Below, piece by piece: positions 44,107 through 52,445 of a DNA stretch of 64,000 nucleotides. Numbering within the stretch: the first letter of the stretch is position 1; every line of letters starts with the position of its first letter. The DNA comes from DASSFG01 sp035547915 (GTDB taxonomy: Bacteria > Planctomycetota > Planctomycetia > Pirellulales > JAICIG01): NCBI GenBank assembly GCA_035547915.1, contig DASZTS010000007.1, positions 1-64,000 on the forward strand, read 5' to 3'. Below the pieces are notes generated by a model. The model was not told the DNA's origin. It was given only the letters and a program-made list of their open reading frames with translations, and searched no databases. Both the position numbers and the translations under genes were made by a program.

Positions 44107-45585
44107 ATGCAAGATAAACTCCGCTATTCGGGCATCACCTTCGACGATGTGCTGCTCGAGCCGCGCTACAGCCAGGTCGTGCCGGCCGATTGCGACGTGA
44201 CGACGAACCTCACCCGACGCATCCGGCTGAACGTGCCCTTGCTCAGCTCGCCGATGGACACGGTCACCGAAAGCAACATGGCGATCGCCCTGGCGCAGGA
44301 AGGCGGCATCGGCATCATTCACAAGAATATGTCGGTCGAGCGGCAGACGGAAGAAGTCGACAAGGTCAAGCGCAGCGCCAACGGCATCATCTTCGACCCG
44401 GTCACGCTGCCTCCCGACGCGACGGTGAGCCGAGCCCGGGAAATCATGGATCAGTTCAACGTCTCGGGGCTGCCCATCACCGCCGGCGGCGGCAAGTTGG
44501 CCGGCATATTGACCAAGCGCGACTTGCGTTTTCTGGAACGCAGCGACCTGCGCATCGGCGAAGTTATGACCAGCGAGCACCTTGTAACGGCTACGGGCAA
44601 TGTATCGCTTGAAGAAGCTGAAAAGATTCTGATGGCAAATAAGGTCGAGAAACTTTTGCTGGTGGACGAAAATAACAAACTGACCGGGCTGATAACGATC
44701 AAAGACATCGACAAGATGCGGCGATTCCCCAACGCCTGTAAAGACAGGCAAGGGAGGCTGCGCGTCGGTGCGGCAGTAGGGGTTCGCGAATACGAACGCG
44801 TCGATAGCCTGATTGCCAAGGGCGTCGACGTGGTCGTCGTCGACAGTGCCCACGGCCATTCGGCGAACGTGATCGAAACGGTCCGCGAGATCAAGAAACG
44901 CTGGGACATCGACGTTGTCGCGGGAAACGTGGCAACCGAGGAAGGTTGCGGTGACTTGATTGACGCCGGGGCCGATGCCGTGAAAGTCGGAATCGGGCCT
45001 GGCTCGATCTGCACGACACGGGTCATTTCCGGGGTGGGAGTACCGCAGGTCACGGCCATTTACGAGGCTGCGAAGAAGGCAAAGAAGACCGAGACACCGA
45101 TCATCGCGGACGGAGGGATTCGCTATTCGGGAGATCTGACCAAGGCGATCGCCGCCGGGGCTTCGTGCGTGATGATCGGCGGACTCTTCGCCGGGCTTGT
45201 AGAGAGCCCCGGCGAGATGATTCTCTATCAGGGGCGGACCTACAAGATTTATCGCGGCATGGGCTCGATGGGGGCGATGGTCAAGGGCTCGAGCGAGCGC
45301 TACCGACAACGGGGTGATGGTAAGAACGACAAACTCGTGCCCGAGGGGGTCGAAGGAAGGGTTCCCTTCCGCGGTCCCTTGAGCGCTCACGTCTACCAAC
45401 TCGTGGGCGGGTTGCGGGCAGGTATGGGTTATTGCGGGACACGCGACATCGAGGAGTTGCGCAGGGATGCACGATTCATTCAAGTCTCACCGGCCAGCGT
45501 GCGGGAAAGTCATCCTCATGACATTGCCATCACGCAGGAAGCACCCAATTACAGCACCGGCTACGGCCTCGACGGCAGCGATTGA
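44107..45585 (+). CDS. guaB: Inosine-5'-monophosphate dehydrogenase
   Basis: A 492-residue IMPDH that oxidises IMP to XMP with NAD+, the rate-limiting step of GMP synthesis. It begins MQDKLRYSGITFDDVLLEPR as expected. Two CBS domains lie at about 95-205, flanked by the TIM-barrel catalytic domain. The catalytic Cys302 is in GIGPGSICTTR; IMP contacts are in IIADGGIRYSGD and GGLFAGL; the flap has KLVPEGVEGRVP. Complete by length. Base composition changes abruptly within the second CBS domain: 44161-44220 is about 70% GC, 44581-44700 about 44%, and 44881-44940 about 60%, which suggests past recombination or unusual local codon use. A dispersed repeat lies just upstream. Confidence 0.95.
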   Translation: MQDKLRYSGITFDDVLLEPRYSQVVPADCDVTTNLTRRIRLNVPLLSSPMDTVTESNMAIALAQEGGIGIIHKNMSVERQTEEVDKVKRSANGIIFDPVTLPPDATVSRAREIMDQFNVSGLPITAGGGKLAGILTKRDLRFLERSDLRIGEVMTSEHLVTATGNVSLEEAEKILMANKVEKLLLVDENNKLTGLITIKDIDKMRRFPNACKDRQGRLRVGAAVGVREYERVDSLIAKGVDVVVVDSAHGHSANVIETVREIKKRWDIDVVAGNVATEEGCGDLIDAGADAVKVGIGPGSICTTRVISGVGVPQVTAIYEAAKKAKKTETPIIADGGIRYSGDLTKAIAAGASCVMIGGLFAGLVESPGEMILYQGRTYKIYRGMGSMGAMVKGSSERYRQRGDGKNDKLVPEGVEGRVPFRGPLSAHVYQLVGGLRAGMGYCGTRDIEELRRDARFIQVSPASVRESHPHDIAITQEAPNYSTGYGLDGSD

Positions 45586-45604
45586 CCGCCAGGCCAAGGC
45601 GGCT

Positions 45605-46684
45605 ATGTGCTTAAGAGCGTTCGCTGCATCGCTACTCGCGATATCAACCTTGGCGATCAATCTGCGCGACGCCTCCGCGGACAGCGCCGATTCCGACGCG
45701 GCGACAACCGCCGTCCGGTGGACGGCATCGCGTCCTCAAGGTCGCGCCGTCACCTCGAATATGCGTCAAATGATTCCCACGCGCCTGAAATGGGGCCGGG
45801 ATTCTGCTCCGCCTCGGCGGCTGAATAATTCGGCTGAGGGCGCGACCGCCCTCGAGGCGCCCCGCGCCAGCCGGGCCGTGCACGAGGAAGTGGTCGGACC
45901 GACAAACGTTGAGCGTATTCAGCTCATGTCGCTCTCGGCGCCGGCCAACGACACGGCGCAGGATCCGTTCCAGGACGAGGTCACCGACGAGGAGATGCTC
46001 GTGGACGAGGACGGCAATGCACTCGCCCCCGAAGACGAAAACGACGAGAACGCGGAGGCCGATTTGGAGGACGGCGGCGACTTCGAAGCAACCGGCTTCG
46101 ACGCCGACAGAGTTGCCCAAAGAAACGCCATGGACGATGAGTCGGACGTTCCCGAGGAGTTGCGCGGAGAATTAGACTTATCGGATGACGGATTGCCGAG
46201 CCAGGGCGACGCACTTGCCCAGGCTGCCCCTGGTGAGCCCGAACGTTGCCCTTCGCCACGCGACCTGAAGCCGATCAACCAGATCTCCCATCGGATCGCG
46301 GCGGAGCCCGGTCTGTTCCCGCAAGAGTGCGCCCTGAGCGACTACCCCTTCCAATCGCGAAACTTCAAGCCCATAACCTTTACCTGGAAAGCCGCCGCGC
46401 TGTGCCACAAACCGCTGTACTTCCAGCAGCCGAAACTGGAGCGTTACGGCCACACGTTCGGCCCCGTCCTGACGCCGCTCATCTCGATCGGTCACTTCTT
46501 CGTGATGGTTCCCTGCCTGCCCTACAACATGGGCATGGAGCCGCCCTGGGAATGTGTCTACCCGCTGGGTTGGTATCGGCCCGGCGACTGTGCACCATAC
46601 ACGCTCGGCCCGTTGCCGCTTAGCCTACGCGGGGCGGCGACGCAGGGCGTCATTACGACGGGGCTCTGGTTCCTCTTCCCGTAA
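45605..46684 (+). CDS. Exported acidic hypothetical protein, 359 aa
   Basis: ATG 45605 starts a signal peptide (MCLRAFAASLLAISTLAINL). The middle (about 115-210) is strongly acidic (FQDEVTDEEMLVDEDGNALA, EDENDENAEADLEDGGDF). The C-terminal 150 residues have Cys/Pro/Tyr-rich blocks of a planctomycete-specific family: ALCHKPLYFQQPKLERYGHT, LPYNMGMEPPWECVYPLGWY and RPGDCAPYTLGPLP. Function unknown; probably an envelope protein. A longer frame starts at 45518 inside guaB, but this would overlap it; the chosen start lies 19 bp after the guaB stop, so co-transcription is possible. Confidence 0.7.
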   Translation: MCLRAFAASLLAISTLAINLRDASADSADSDAATTAVRWTASRPQGRAVTSNMRQMIPTRLKWGRDSAPPRRLNNSAEGATALEAPRASRAVHEEVVGPTNVERIQLMSLSAPANDTAQDPFQDEVTDEEMLVDEDGNALAPEDENDENAEADLEDGGDFEATGFDADRVAQRNAMDDESDVPEELRGELDLSDDGLPSQGDALAQAAPGEPERCPSPRDLKPINQISHRIAAEPGLFPQECALSDYPFQSRNFKPITFTWKAAALCHKPLYFQQPKLERYGHTFGPVLTPLISIGHFFVMVPCLPYNMGMEPPWECVYPLGWYRPGDCAPYTLGPLPLSLRGAATQGVITTGLWFLFP

Positions 46685-46934
46685 ACCGAAGCCCTGCCGG
46701 CCGCGATCTGACGGCGAGGAATTCGACTTCCAGCCTCAGAATCGCGGAAGTGTCGGCATGTCCGAGCGGGAAACGTCGACGGGGCATAACACGTGCGCCA
46801 AGGTCTATCGACCGGGTCGCGGCATTACGGGTCGAACGAGGCAGGGGCTGACGGCGCTCGGAGCAGGTGAGCGCCGTCTTTGACGAGCGCCAAGGGCGAC
46901 TCAAACCGATCTTTGATTCGGCTGAGACCCCGTT

Positions 46935-47165
46935 TTATCCGCCCATGCCGCAACCGCCGGGGCCGCAGCCGGGCTTACCGCATCCGCCCCAAGGCCCGTC
47001 GGCCATCGGCAGATTGCCGTTGCCGGTCACCGGCGCTGCCGGCACGCTGAGACGCTTGGCGAGCCGATTGCCTTCGCAATGGGGGCAAGCGGGTGTCTGG
47101 CCGCCGCGAACGAGCACTTCGAACTGGCTGCCGCAATCTTCGCATTCGTATTCGTAGAGTGGCAT
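46935..47165 (-). CDS. FmdB-family zinc ribbon protein
   Basis: A 76-residue protein with the FmdB/CxxC-SSSS start MPLYEYECEDCGSQFEVL and a second pair CPHC, which together bind one zinc. The tail is Gly/Cys-rich (GGCGKPGCGPGGCGMGG), as in planctomycete members. These are often called regulatory proteins, but the true function is not known. It is transcribed away from nnrE, with a dispersed repeat between them. Confidence 0.88.
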   Translation of the reverse strand: MPLYEYECEDCGSQFEVLVRGGQTPACPHCEGNRLAKRLSVPAAPVTGNGNLPMADGPWGGCGKPGCGPGGCGMGG

Positions 47166-47221
47166 GGCTCTCTATTTCCGACTTTTTGACTGCAAACTCA
47201 ACATCGCCTGGCGGCAACCGA

Positions 47222-47331
47222 CCGCCCAAGAGCGGCCGACAGAACCTAAATGCTTGAGCGCTACGGGCAAAAAATCGGCGGTGAAACGCCGATTTTTCGG
47301 AAGCTCGGTCCGCTTTTGTGGGTTGCTCTAA
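47222..47331 (-). repeat. Dispersed palindromic element, copy D (best hairpin)
   Basis: Reverse orientation. The core at 47270-47297 is a perfect hairpin: AAAAATCGGCG, loop GTGAAA, CGCCGATTTTT. With A and T tracts on the two sides it has the shape of a bidirectional intrinsic terminator. On the minus strand the element begins TTAGAGCAACC. It ends about 50 bp before the nnrE start. Confidence 0.82.
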
Positions 47332-47381
47332 CTGCTATTATAACGCGCATCGGGCCTTTGCTCCTCTCAATCGGCGATCCG

Positions 47382-48059
47382 ATGAGTCGTAATGTTCTCA
47401 ACCGCGAGCAGATTCGCGATGTCGACCGCCGTGCGGCGGACGATTATGGCATGTCGACGCTCGTGCTGATGGAAAACGCCGGCCGCGGCATCGCCGACCT
47501 GTTTACGCAATGGGGGGCCAAGGGACCGGTGGTCATCTGCGCCGGCAAGGGGAATAACGGTGGCGATGGCTTCGTGCTGGCACGCCATCTCGATCTGCGT
47601 GGCGTGAACGTGCGGGTGCTTCTATGGGCGGAAGAGGCCGACCTGTCGGGCGATGCCGCCGCGAATTTTCAGATCCTTCGGAAATCCGATGTGCCGGTAC
47701 ACGTCTTCGGCCGTCGGCACGACGCCTCCAAGCTCGCCGATTATCTCGAGCGCGCCGAATGGATCGTGGACGCCCTCATGGGCACGGGTGCCCGTGGCGA
47801 GCCGCGCCCACCGCTCGATGCCGTGATCGACCAGCTCAACGCCGCCCGCGCACCCAAGGTGGCCATCGACCTTCCCAGCGGGCTCGATTGCGACAGCGGC
47901 CTGCCGGCCGCGGCGACGATTCGGGCTCGGCACACTTGCACTTTTGTCGCCGCGAAGCCGGGTTTTCTCGTGGCAGGTGCCGACAGCTACACCGGCGAGA
48001 TCCATGTGCTCGACATTGGCGCGCCGCGTCGCCTGTTGAACGACGTGTTCAACACTTAG
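47382..48059 (+). CDS. nnrE: NAD(P)H-hydrate epimerase
   Basis: A 225-residue YjeF_N-type enzyme that interconverts the R and S forms of damaged NAD(P)H-hydrate so that the S form can be repaired. Features: REQIRDVDRRAADDYGMSTL, LMENAGRGIAD, the phosphate-binding loop CAGKGNNGGDGFVLARHL, ALMGTGARGEPRPP and IDLPSGLDCDSGLP. Only the epimerase domain is present; the dehydratase (NnrD) normally fused to it in many bacteria is absent and must be elsewhere. ATG 47382 fits the family; the longer frame from 47250 translates repeat D. It leads a run of four same-strand genes spaced 70-80 bp apart, ending with mutL. Confidence 0.9.
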   Translation: MSRNVLNREQIRDVDRRAADDYGMSTLVLMENAGRGIADLFTQWGAKGPVVICAGKGNNGGDGFVLARHLDLRGVNVRVLLWAEEADLSGDAAANFQILRKSDVPVHVFGRRHDASKLADYLERAEWIVDALMGTGARGEPRPPLDAVIDQLNAARAPKVAIDLPSGLDCDSGLPAAATIRARHTCTFVAAKPGFLVAGADSYTGEIHVLDIGAPRRLLNDVFNT

Positions 48060-48138
48060 GCCCGAGCGCGGAAAACGCAGTTTCCCATCTCGGGCGCCGC
48101 TGCACCTCGCCCCGATTCCTTTCGTCGGCCGATACAGG

Positions 48139-48909
48139 ATGCTAAAAAATAGCCGCATGGCAGACCTCGACCTTCCACCCGCCGACGTCAACCAGCGGCT
48201 CATCGAGCAGTACACGGAGATCGCCCGGCTGGTAGGCGGGCTGGCGCACGAGATCAAGAACCCGCTCTCCACCATTCGGCTCAACATGGAGCTGCTGGCC
48301 GAAGATTTCCAGGCGGACGAATCGCCCCGCACCCGGCGGGCGCTGGCCAAGATCCTCATCGTGCAGCAAGAATGCCAGCGGCTGCAAGACTTGCTCGACG
48401 ACTTCCTCAATTTCGCCAAGTTGCGCGAACTGAAGTTCGAGCCGTGCGACCTGAATGACCTGGTCCGCCAGGTGCTCGAGTTCTATCGCCCGACGGCGGC
48501 GGAGGCAAACATCGAGCTGTTGCCCTACCTCCGTTCCGACCTGCCCAGCGTGTTGCTCGACCGCGAGGTCTTCCGTGGGGCGCTGTTCAACCTGATCCTC
48601 AATGCCCAGCAGGCGATGCCCGATGGGGGACAGTTGGTGGTGGCCACCGAGGTCACGGCCCGCGGCGTGGCTTTGCACCTGATCGACACGGGGTGTGGTA
48701 TGGACGATAAGACGCTGGCGCGGATCTTCGAGGCCTTCTATTCCACGAAGCCCGGCGGCTCGGGGCTGGGGCTTCCCACGGTGCGCAAGATCATTGAGGC
48801 GCACAACGGCCACATTTTTGTGCAGAGCAAGCTCGGCAGGGGAACCCATTTCACTATCGAACTGCCGGTACCGGCGAGGCTGGCGGAACAGGAAGATGAC
48901 GCGCGGTAG
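48139..48909 (+). CDS. NtrB-like sensor histidine kinase (no sensor domain)
   Basis: A 256-residue soluble kinase. HisKA with phospho-acceptor His37 in GGLAHEIKNPLSTIR, then a HATPase: NLILNAQQAM (N box), DTGCGMDD (G1), FYSTKPGGSGLGLPTVRKI (F/G2). There is no PAS or other input domain, and no membrane segment, so it may sense through partner proteins. It lies 70 bp upstream of an NtrC-type regulator and is its likely partner. An alternative ATG at 48157 would shorten the start by 6 residues. Confidence 0.9.
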   Translation: MLKNSRMADLDLPPADVNQRLIEQYTEIARLVGGLAHEIKNPLSTIRLNMELLAEDFQADESPRTRRALAKILIVQQECQRLQDLLDDFLNFAKLRELKFEPCDLNDLVRQVLEFYRPTAAEANIELLPYLRSDLPSVLLDREVFRGALFNLILNAQQAMPDGGQLVVATEVTARGVALHLIDTGCGMDDKTLARIFEAFYSTKPGGSGLGLPTVRKIIEAHNGHIFVQSKLGRGTHFTIELPVPARLAEQEDDAR

Positions 48910-48979
48910 ATGAGGTCGCCCTGAGGCTTCCGACGACGGACCCTGCCGCCTGCCGTCCAAATCTTGTATCATCGGGCAA

Positions 48980-50389
48980 ATGGCTTCTGTAGAGACAACC
49001 TCCTCCGCTACGGCCGATGCCTCGGCCATGCGCATCCTGATCATCGATAACGATCAGGGGCACGCCCGGGCCGTCGCCGAGAGCCTGGAACGCGTGGGTT
49101 ATGATTGCACGGTTGCGACGTCGGGCACCGACGGCGCACGCGAAATCGAGCAAGACCGTTTCGACATCGTCATAACCGACCTGGTGATGAACGATCTCGA
49201 TGGGTTGGAGATCCTGGCACGCGCCAAGAACGACTTGCCCGACGCCGAAGTGATCCTGCTTACGGGGCACGGAACCGTCCCCTCCGCCGTCACGGCAATG
49301 CAGCAGGGTGCCTTCAACTACCTGCTCAAGCCGCTCGACATAAAACAGCTTCGCGCCGTGGTAGAACGCGCGGCCGATAGCGTGCGGCTGCGGCTGACCA
49401 ACGCCGAGCTGAACCGCCGGCTCGACGAAAAGTTCGGCTTCGAGGGGGTGGTCGGCTCCAGCCCGCAGATGAACAAGGTCATCAGCCTGTTGAAGCGAAT
49501 CGCTCCCACCAACGCCACGGTGCTCATTCAGGGCGAAACGGGCACCGGCAAGGAGCTGGTGGCCCAAGCCATCCATCAGAATAGCCCGCGCAAGAACAAG
49601 CCGTTCGTGCCGCTCAACTGTGCGGCCTTGAGCGAGAATATTTTGGAGAGTGAGCTCTTCGGCCACATACGAGGAGCCTTTACGGACGCTTCGTCCGACC
49701 GTATGGGGAAGTTCGAATATGCCCACGGGGGCACGCTCTTTCTCGACGAGGTGGGCGATATGCCGATGGCCACGCAGATCAAGCTGCTGCGCGTGCTCGA
49801 AAGCGGCGAGATCACCCGAGTCGGATCGAACGACCCGGTCAAGGTCAACGTGCGACTGTTGTCGGCCACGAATCGACACCTGGAACAACGGATCGAATCG
49901 GGCAGCTTCCGCAGCGATCTCTATCACCGGCTCAAAGTGGTGACCGTCACGCTGCCGCGGCTCGTCGAGCGCAGCCAGGACATCCCGCTCCTGATCGAAC
50001 ACTTCATGAAGCAGTTCGCCAAGCGGCACCAAAAGACGATCAAGAGCATGTCGACCGCGGCCCGACGTCGGCTGCTGGCGTACGACTGGCCGGGCAACGT
50101 CCGCGAATTGCGGAACACGATCGAGAGCATGGTTGTCGTCGATTACGACGGCATACTCGACCTCGACGACCTACCGTCCGAGTTGGCCGATCCGGCCGCC
50201 GCAGATGGTACGCCTGTGTCTGTCGCGACGGGCGATGACCATCTCCTGGGCAAGCCGCTGACGGAGATCGAGCAGCACTACATCACCGAGACGCTGAAGC
50301 TCACCGGCGGCAATCGTGAAGAGGCCGCCTCGCTTCTCGGTATCGGCGAACGCACCCTGTATCGGAAGATCAAGGAGTACGAGCTGTAG
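48980..50389 (+). CDS. NtrC-type sigma-54-associated response regulator with GAFTDA loop
   Basis: A 469-residue regulator. Receiver domain with phospho-acceptor Asp67 (IVITDLVMNDLDG) and Lys in LLKPLD; AAA+ domain with Walker A GETGTGKELV, Walker B GGTLFLDEVGDMP and Arg-finger region FRSDLYHRL; and a C-terminal Fis-type helix-turn-helix (GGNREEAASLLGIGERTLYR). The sigma-54-contacting loop reads GAFTDA (232-237), not GAFTGA: Asp236 replaces the conserved Gly. This could alter or abolish activation of sigma-54 polymerase. The real start may be Met17 (MRILIIDND). Likely partner of the kinase upstream; target genes unknown. Confidence 0.92.
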   Translation: MASVETTSSATADASAMRILIIDNDQGHARAVAESLERVGYDCTVATSGTDGAREIEQDRFDIVITDLVMNDLDGLEILARAKNDLPDAEVILLTGHGTVPSAVTAMQQGAFNYLLKPLDIKQLRAVVERAADSVRLRLTNAELNRRLDEKFGFEGVVGSSPQMNKVISLLKRIAPTNATVLIQGETGTGKELVAQAIHQNSPRKNKPFVPLNCAALSENILESELFGHIRGAFTDASSDRMGKFEYAHGGTLFLDEVGDMPMATQIKLLRVLESGEITRVGSNDPVKVNVRLLSATNRHLEQRIESGSFRSDLYHRLKVVTVTLPRLVERSQDIPLLIEHFMKQFAKRHQKTIKSMSTAARRRLLAYDWPGNVRELRNTIESMVVVDYDGILDLDDLPSELADPAAADGTPVSVATGDDHLLGKPLTEIEQHYITETLKLTGGNREEAASLLGIGERTLYRKIKEYEL

Positions 50390-50469
50390 GGAGACAGCAT
50401 CCCGTCGACGCGGTCGGCGGGCACCGCCGGTGCATCAGACCTACAGCTTCGGCTTCGAACGGATTCCTC

Positions 50470-52377
50470 ATGTCGTCCATCCGGCAACTACCTCCCAGCG
50501 TCGTCAACAAGATCGCGGCCGGCGAGGTGATCGAGCGCCCGGCGAGCGTGGTCAAGGAGTTGATGGAAAACTCCCTCGATGCCGGTGCGACTCGCGTCGA
50601 CGTATCGGTCGAGCAGGGCGGATTGGAAATGGTGCGCGTCGTCGATAATGGAGGGGGCATCGCCGCCGATGAGTTGCCGCTCGCCGTGGCCAGCCACGCC
50701 ACCAGTAAGTTGCGCGATGCCGACGATCTATTCCAAGTCTCGACGCTCGGATTTCGCGGCGAGGCGCTGGCCTCCATCGCCGAGGTCAGCCGTTTGCTCA
50801 TCCGTAGCCGTCGATCGGCCGAATCGGCGGGTGCCGAACTCGAGGTCTGCGGGGGCGAACGCGGTCAGGTGGCACCGTGTGGCAGCGCTGTCGGTACGAC
50901 GATCGAAGTCCGCCAGTTGTTCTATAACACTCCCGTGCGCCGCAAATTCCTGCGCGCGCCCCAGACCGAAATGGGTCACGTCAGCGAGAGTTTTACTCGC
51001 TTGGCGCTGGCCCACCCGCACGTTCACTTCACGTTGCGACACAATCAGCGAACGATTTATGAGTTGCCGCCGGCCGAGCAAGGGATCGAGCGGATCGCCC
51101 ATTTCTTCGGCCGTGACGTGGCCGAGGAGCTGATCTGGCTCGACAGCCGCGACGACGAAGTGCGGCTCTCGGGCTTCGTGGGGCACCCCAATCAGAACCG
51201 GCCGAATGCGAGGATGCAGTATCTGTTTTTGAACGGCCGCGCGATTCGCGACCGTTCGCTCTCGCACGCTCTGGGCGAAGCTTATCGCGGCCTGCTGCTC
51301 GTCGGCCGCTTTCCGGTGTCGTTCCTGTATCTGGAGATGCCGCCCGACCTGGTCGACGTCAACGTCCATCCCACCAAGCTCGAAGTTCGGTTCCAGGACG
51401 GCGGCCGCCTTTACAGCCAACTGCTGGGCACCCTGCGCACGAAGTTCCTCGGCAGCGATCTGACGCACCGCTTGAGCGCCGCCAGAGCGGGTGGTGAACA
51501 GGATTCGGGCACCGTACAAGACCCCAGCGGCGCGCACGATCCGGCGCGGGCCGAACAGTTGCGCGGCGAATTGGTCGAATGGGCCAAGGGCCAGACGTCC
51601 GCCAGCCCAACGGCGATTGCCGAACCGGTCGCCCGTCAAAGTTCGTTCGACACGGAACGGGCCTTTCCGTCTCAATCATTTGGCGGAGTTCCGCCGTTCA
51701 AGCCCTTTTCATCGCCGGTTGCCGCGCCCCGCTCCGTGAGCGCTCCCCCGTCGCCAACCGCAATCGCTCCGACCAACCACGTTTCGGCGCCCGCCCGAAA
51801 TGGAGCGGATGTGACGGCCATGCAGATTCATAACCGCTACCTGGTCGTCGAGACCGACGAAGGGGTGGCGGTGATCGATCAGCATGCCCTGCACGAGCGC
51901 ATTCTCTATGAGCAGTTCCGCGAGCGAGTGCTCGCCGGTGCGTTGGAATCGCAACAACTGCTGGTGCCCGAGCCGGTGAACTTGGGCGCTTCCGAAGCGG
52001 CCGCCGTTCTCGAGCACCGCGAGCTATTGGCAACGCTCGGGCTCAAGGTCGAGCCCTTCGGCGGCGGCACACTGATCGTGTCGAGCTATCCGGCCATGCT
52101 GACCGGAGCCTCGCCGGAGGAGATCTTGCGATCGGTCACCGAACACCTGACCGCGGGCGGTCGCCTGCCGGAGCGCCGCCACCTTCTCGACGAGTTGTTG
52201 CACATGCTAGCCTGCAAGGCGGCCATCAAGGCCGGCGACCCGCTGGCTCCCGAGGAGATCACGGCCCTGTTGCGACAACGCCATCTGGCCCAAGACAGCC
52301 ATCATTGCCCGCACGGTCGCCCGACCGAACTGGTATTCACGCGCGAAGATCTCGATAGGCAGTTCAAGCGTACCTGA
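50470..52377 (+). CDS. mutL: DNA mismatch repair protein MutL
   Basis: A 635-residue MutL with the GHKL ATPase (VVNKIAAGEVIERPASVVKE, DNGGGI, ATSKL, TLGFRGEALASI) and transducer domain (YNTPVRRKFL, NVHPTKLEVRF). A low-complexity linker at about 340-450 is followed by the C-terminal dimerisation/endonuclease domain: DQHALHERILYE at 470-481 fits the DQHA(X)2E(X)4E nicking motif, and ACKAAIKAG and CPHGRP complete the metal site. So this is a nicking-type MutL, as in bacteria without MutH. Last gene of the nnrE-ntrB-ntrC-mutL run; convergent with argG 68 bp away. Confidence 0.95.
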   Translation: MSSIRQLPPSVVNKIAAGEVIERPASVVKELMENSLDAGATRVDVSVEQGGLEMVRVVDNGGGIAADELPLAVASHATSKLRDADDLFQVSTLGFRGEALASIAEVSRLLIRSRRSAESAGAELEVCGGERGQVAPCGSAVGTTIEVRQLFYNTPVRRKFLRAPQTEMGHVSESFTRLALAHPHVHFTLRHNQRTIYELPPAEQGIERIAHFFGRDVAEELIWLDSRDDEVRLSGFVGHPNQNRPNARMQYLFLNGRAIRDRSLSHALGEAYRGLLLVGRFPVSFLYLEMPPDLVDVNVHPTKLEVRFQDGGRLYSQLLGTLRTKFLGSDLTHRLSAARAGGEQDSGTVQDPSGAHDPARAEQLRGELVEWAKGQTSASPTAIAEPVARQSSFDTERAFPSQSFGGVPPFKPFSSPVAAPRSVSAPPSPTAIAPTNHVSAPARNGADVTAMQIHNRYLVVETDEGVAVIDQHALHERILYEQFRERVLAGALESQQLLVPEPVNLGASEAAAVLEHRELLATLGLKVEPFGGGTLIVSSYPAMLTGASPEEILRSVTEHLTAGGRLPERRHLLDELLHMLACKAAIKAGDPLAPEEITALLRQRHLAQDSHHCPHGRPTELVFTREDLDRQFKRT

Positions 52378-52445
52378 ACCGCCCCATAAGATAAGAACTC
52401 GCCAAAAGGGTGAGTCGCCGCCGCTTGTGACGGCCCGTCAACTCG

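Noticed and set aside
52397..52415. Hairpin ACTCGCC/GGTGAGT between mutL and argG as a terminator.
   Set aside because: Only 7 bp with a wobble pair and no U-run; too weak to call.
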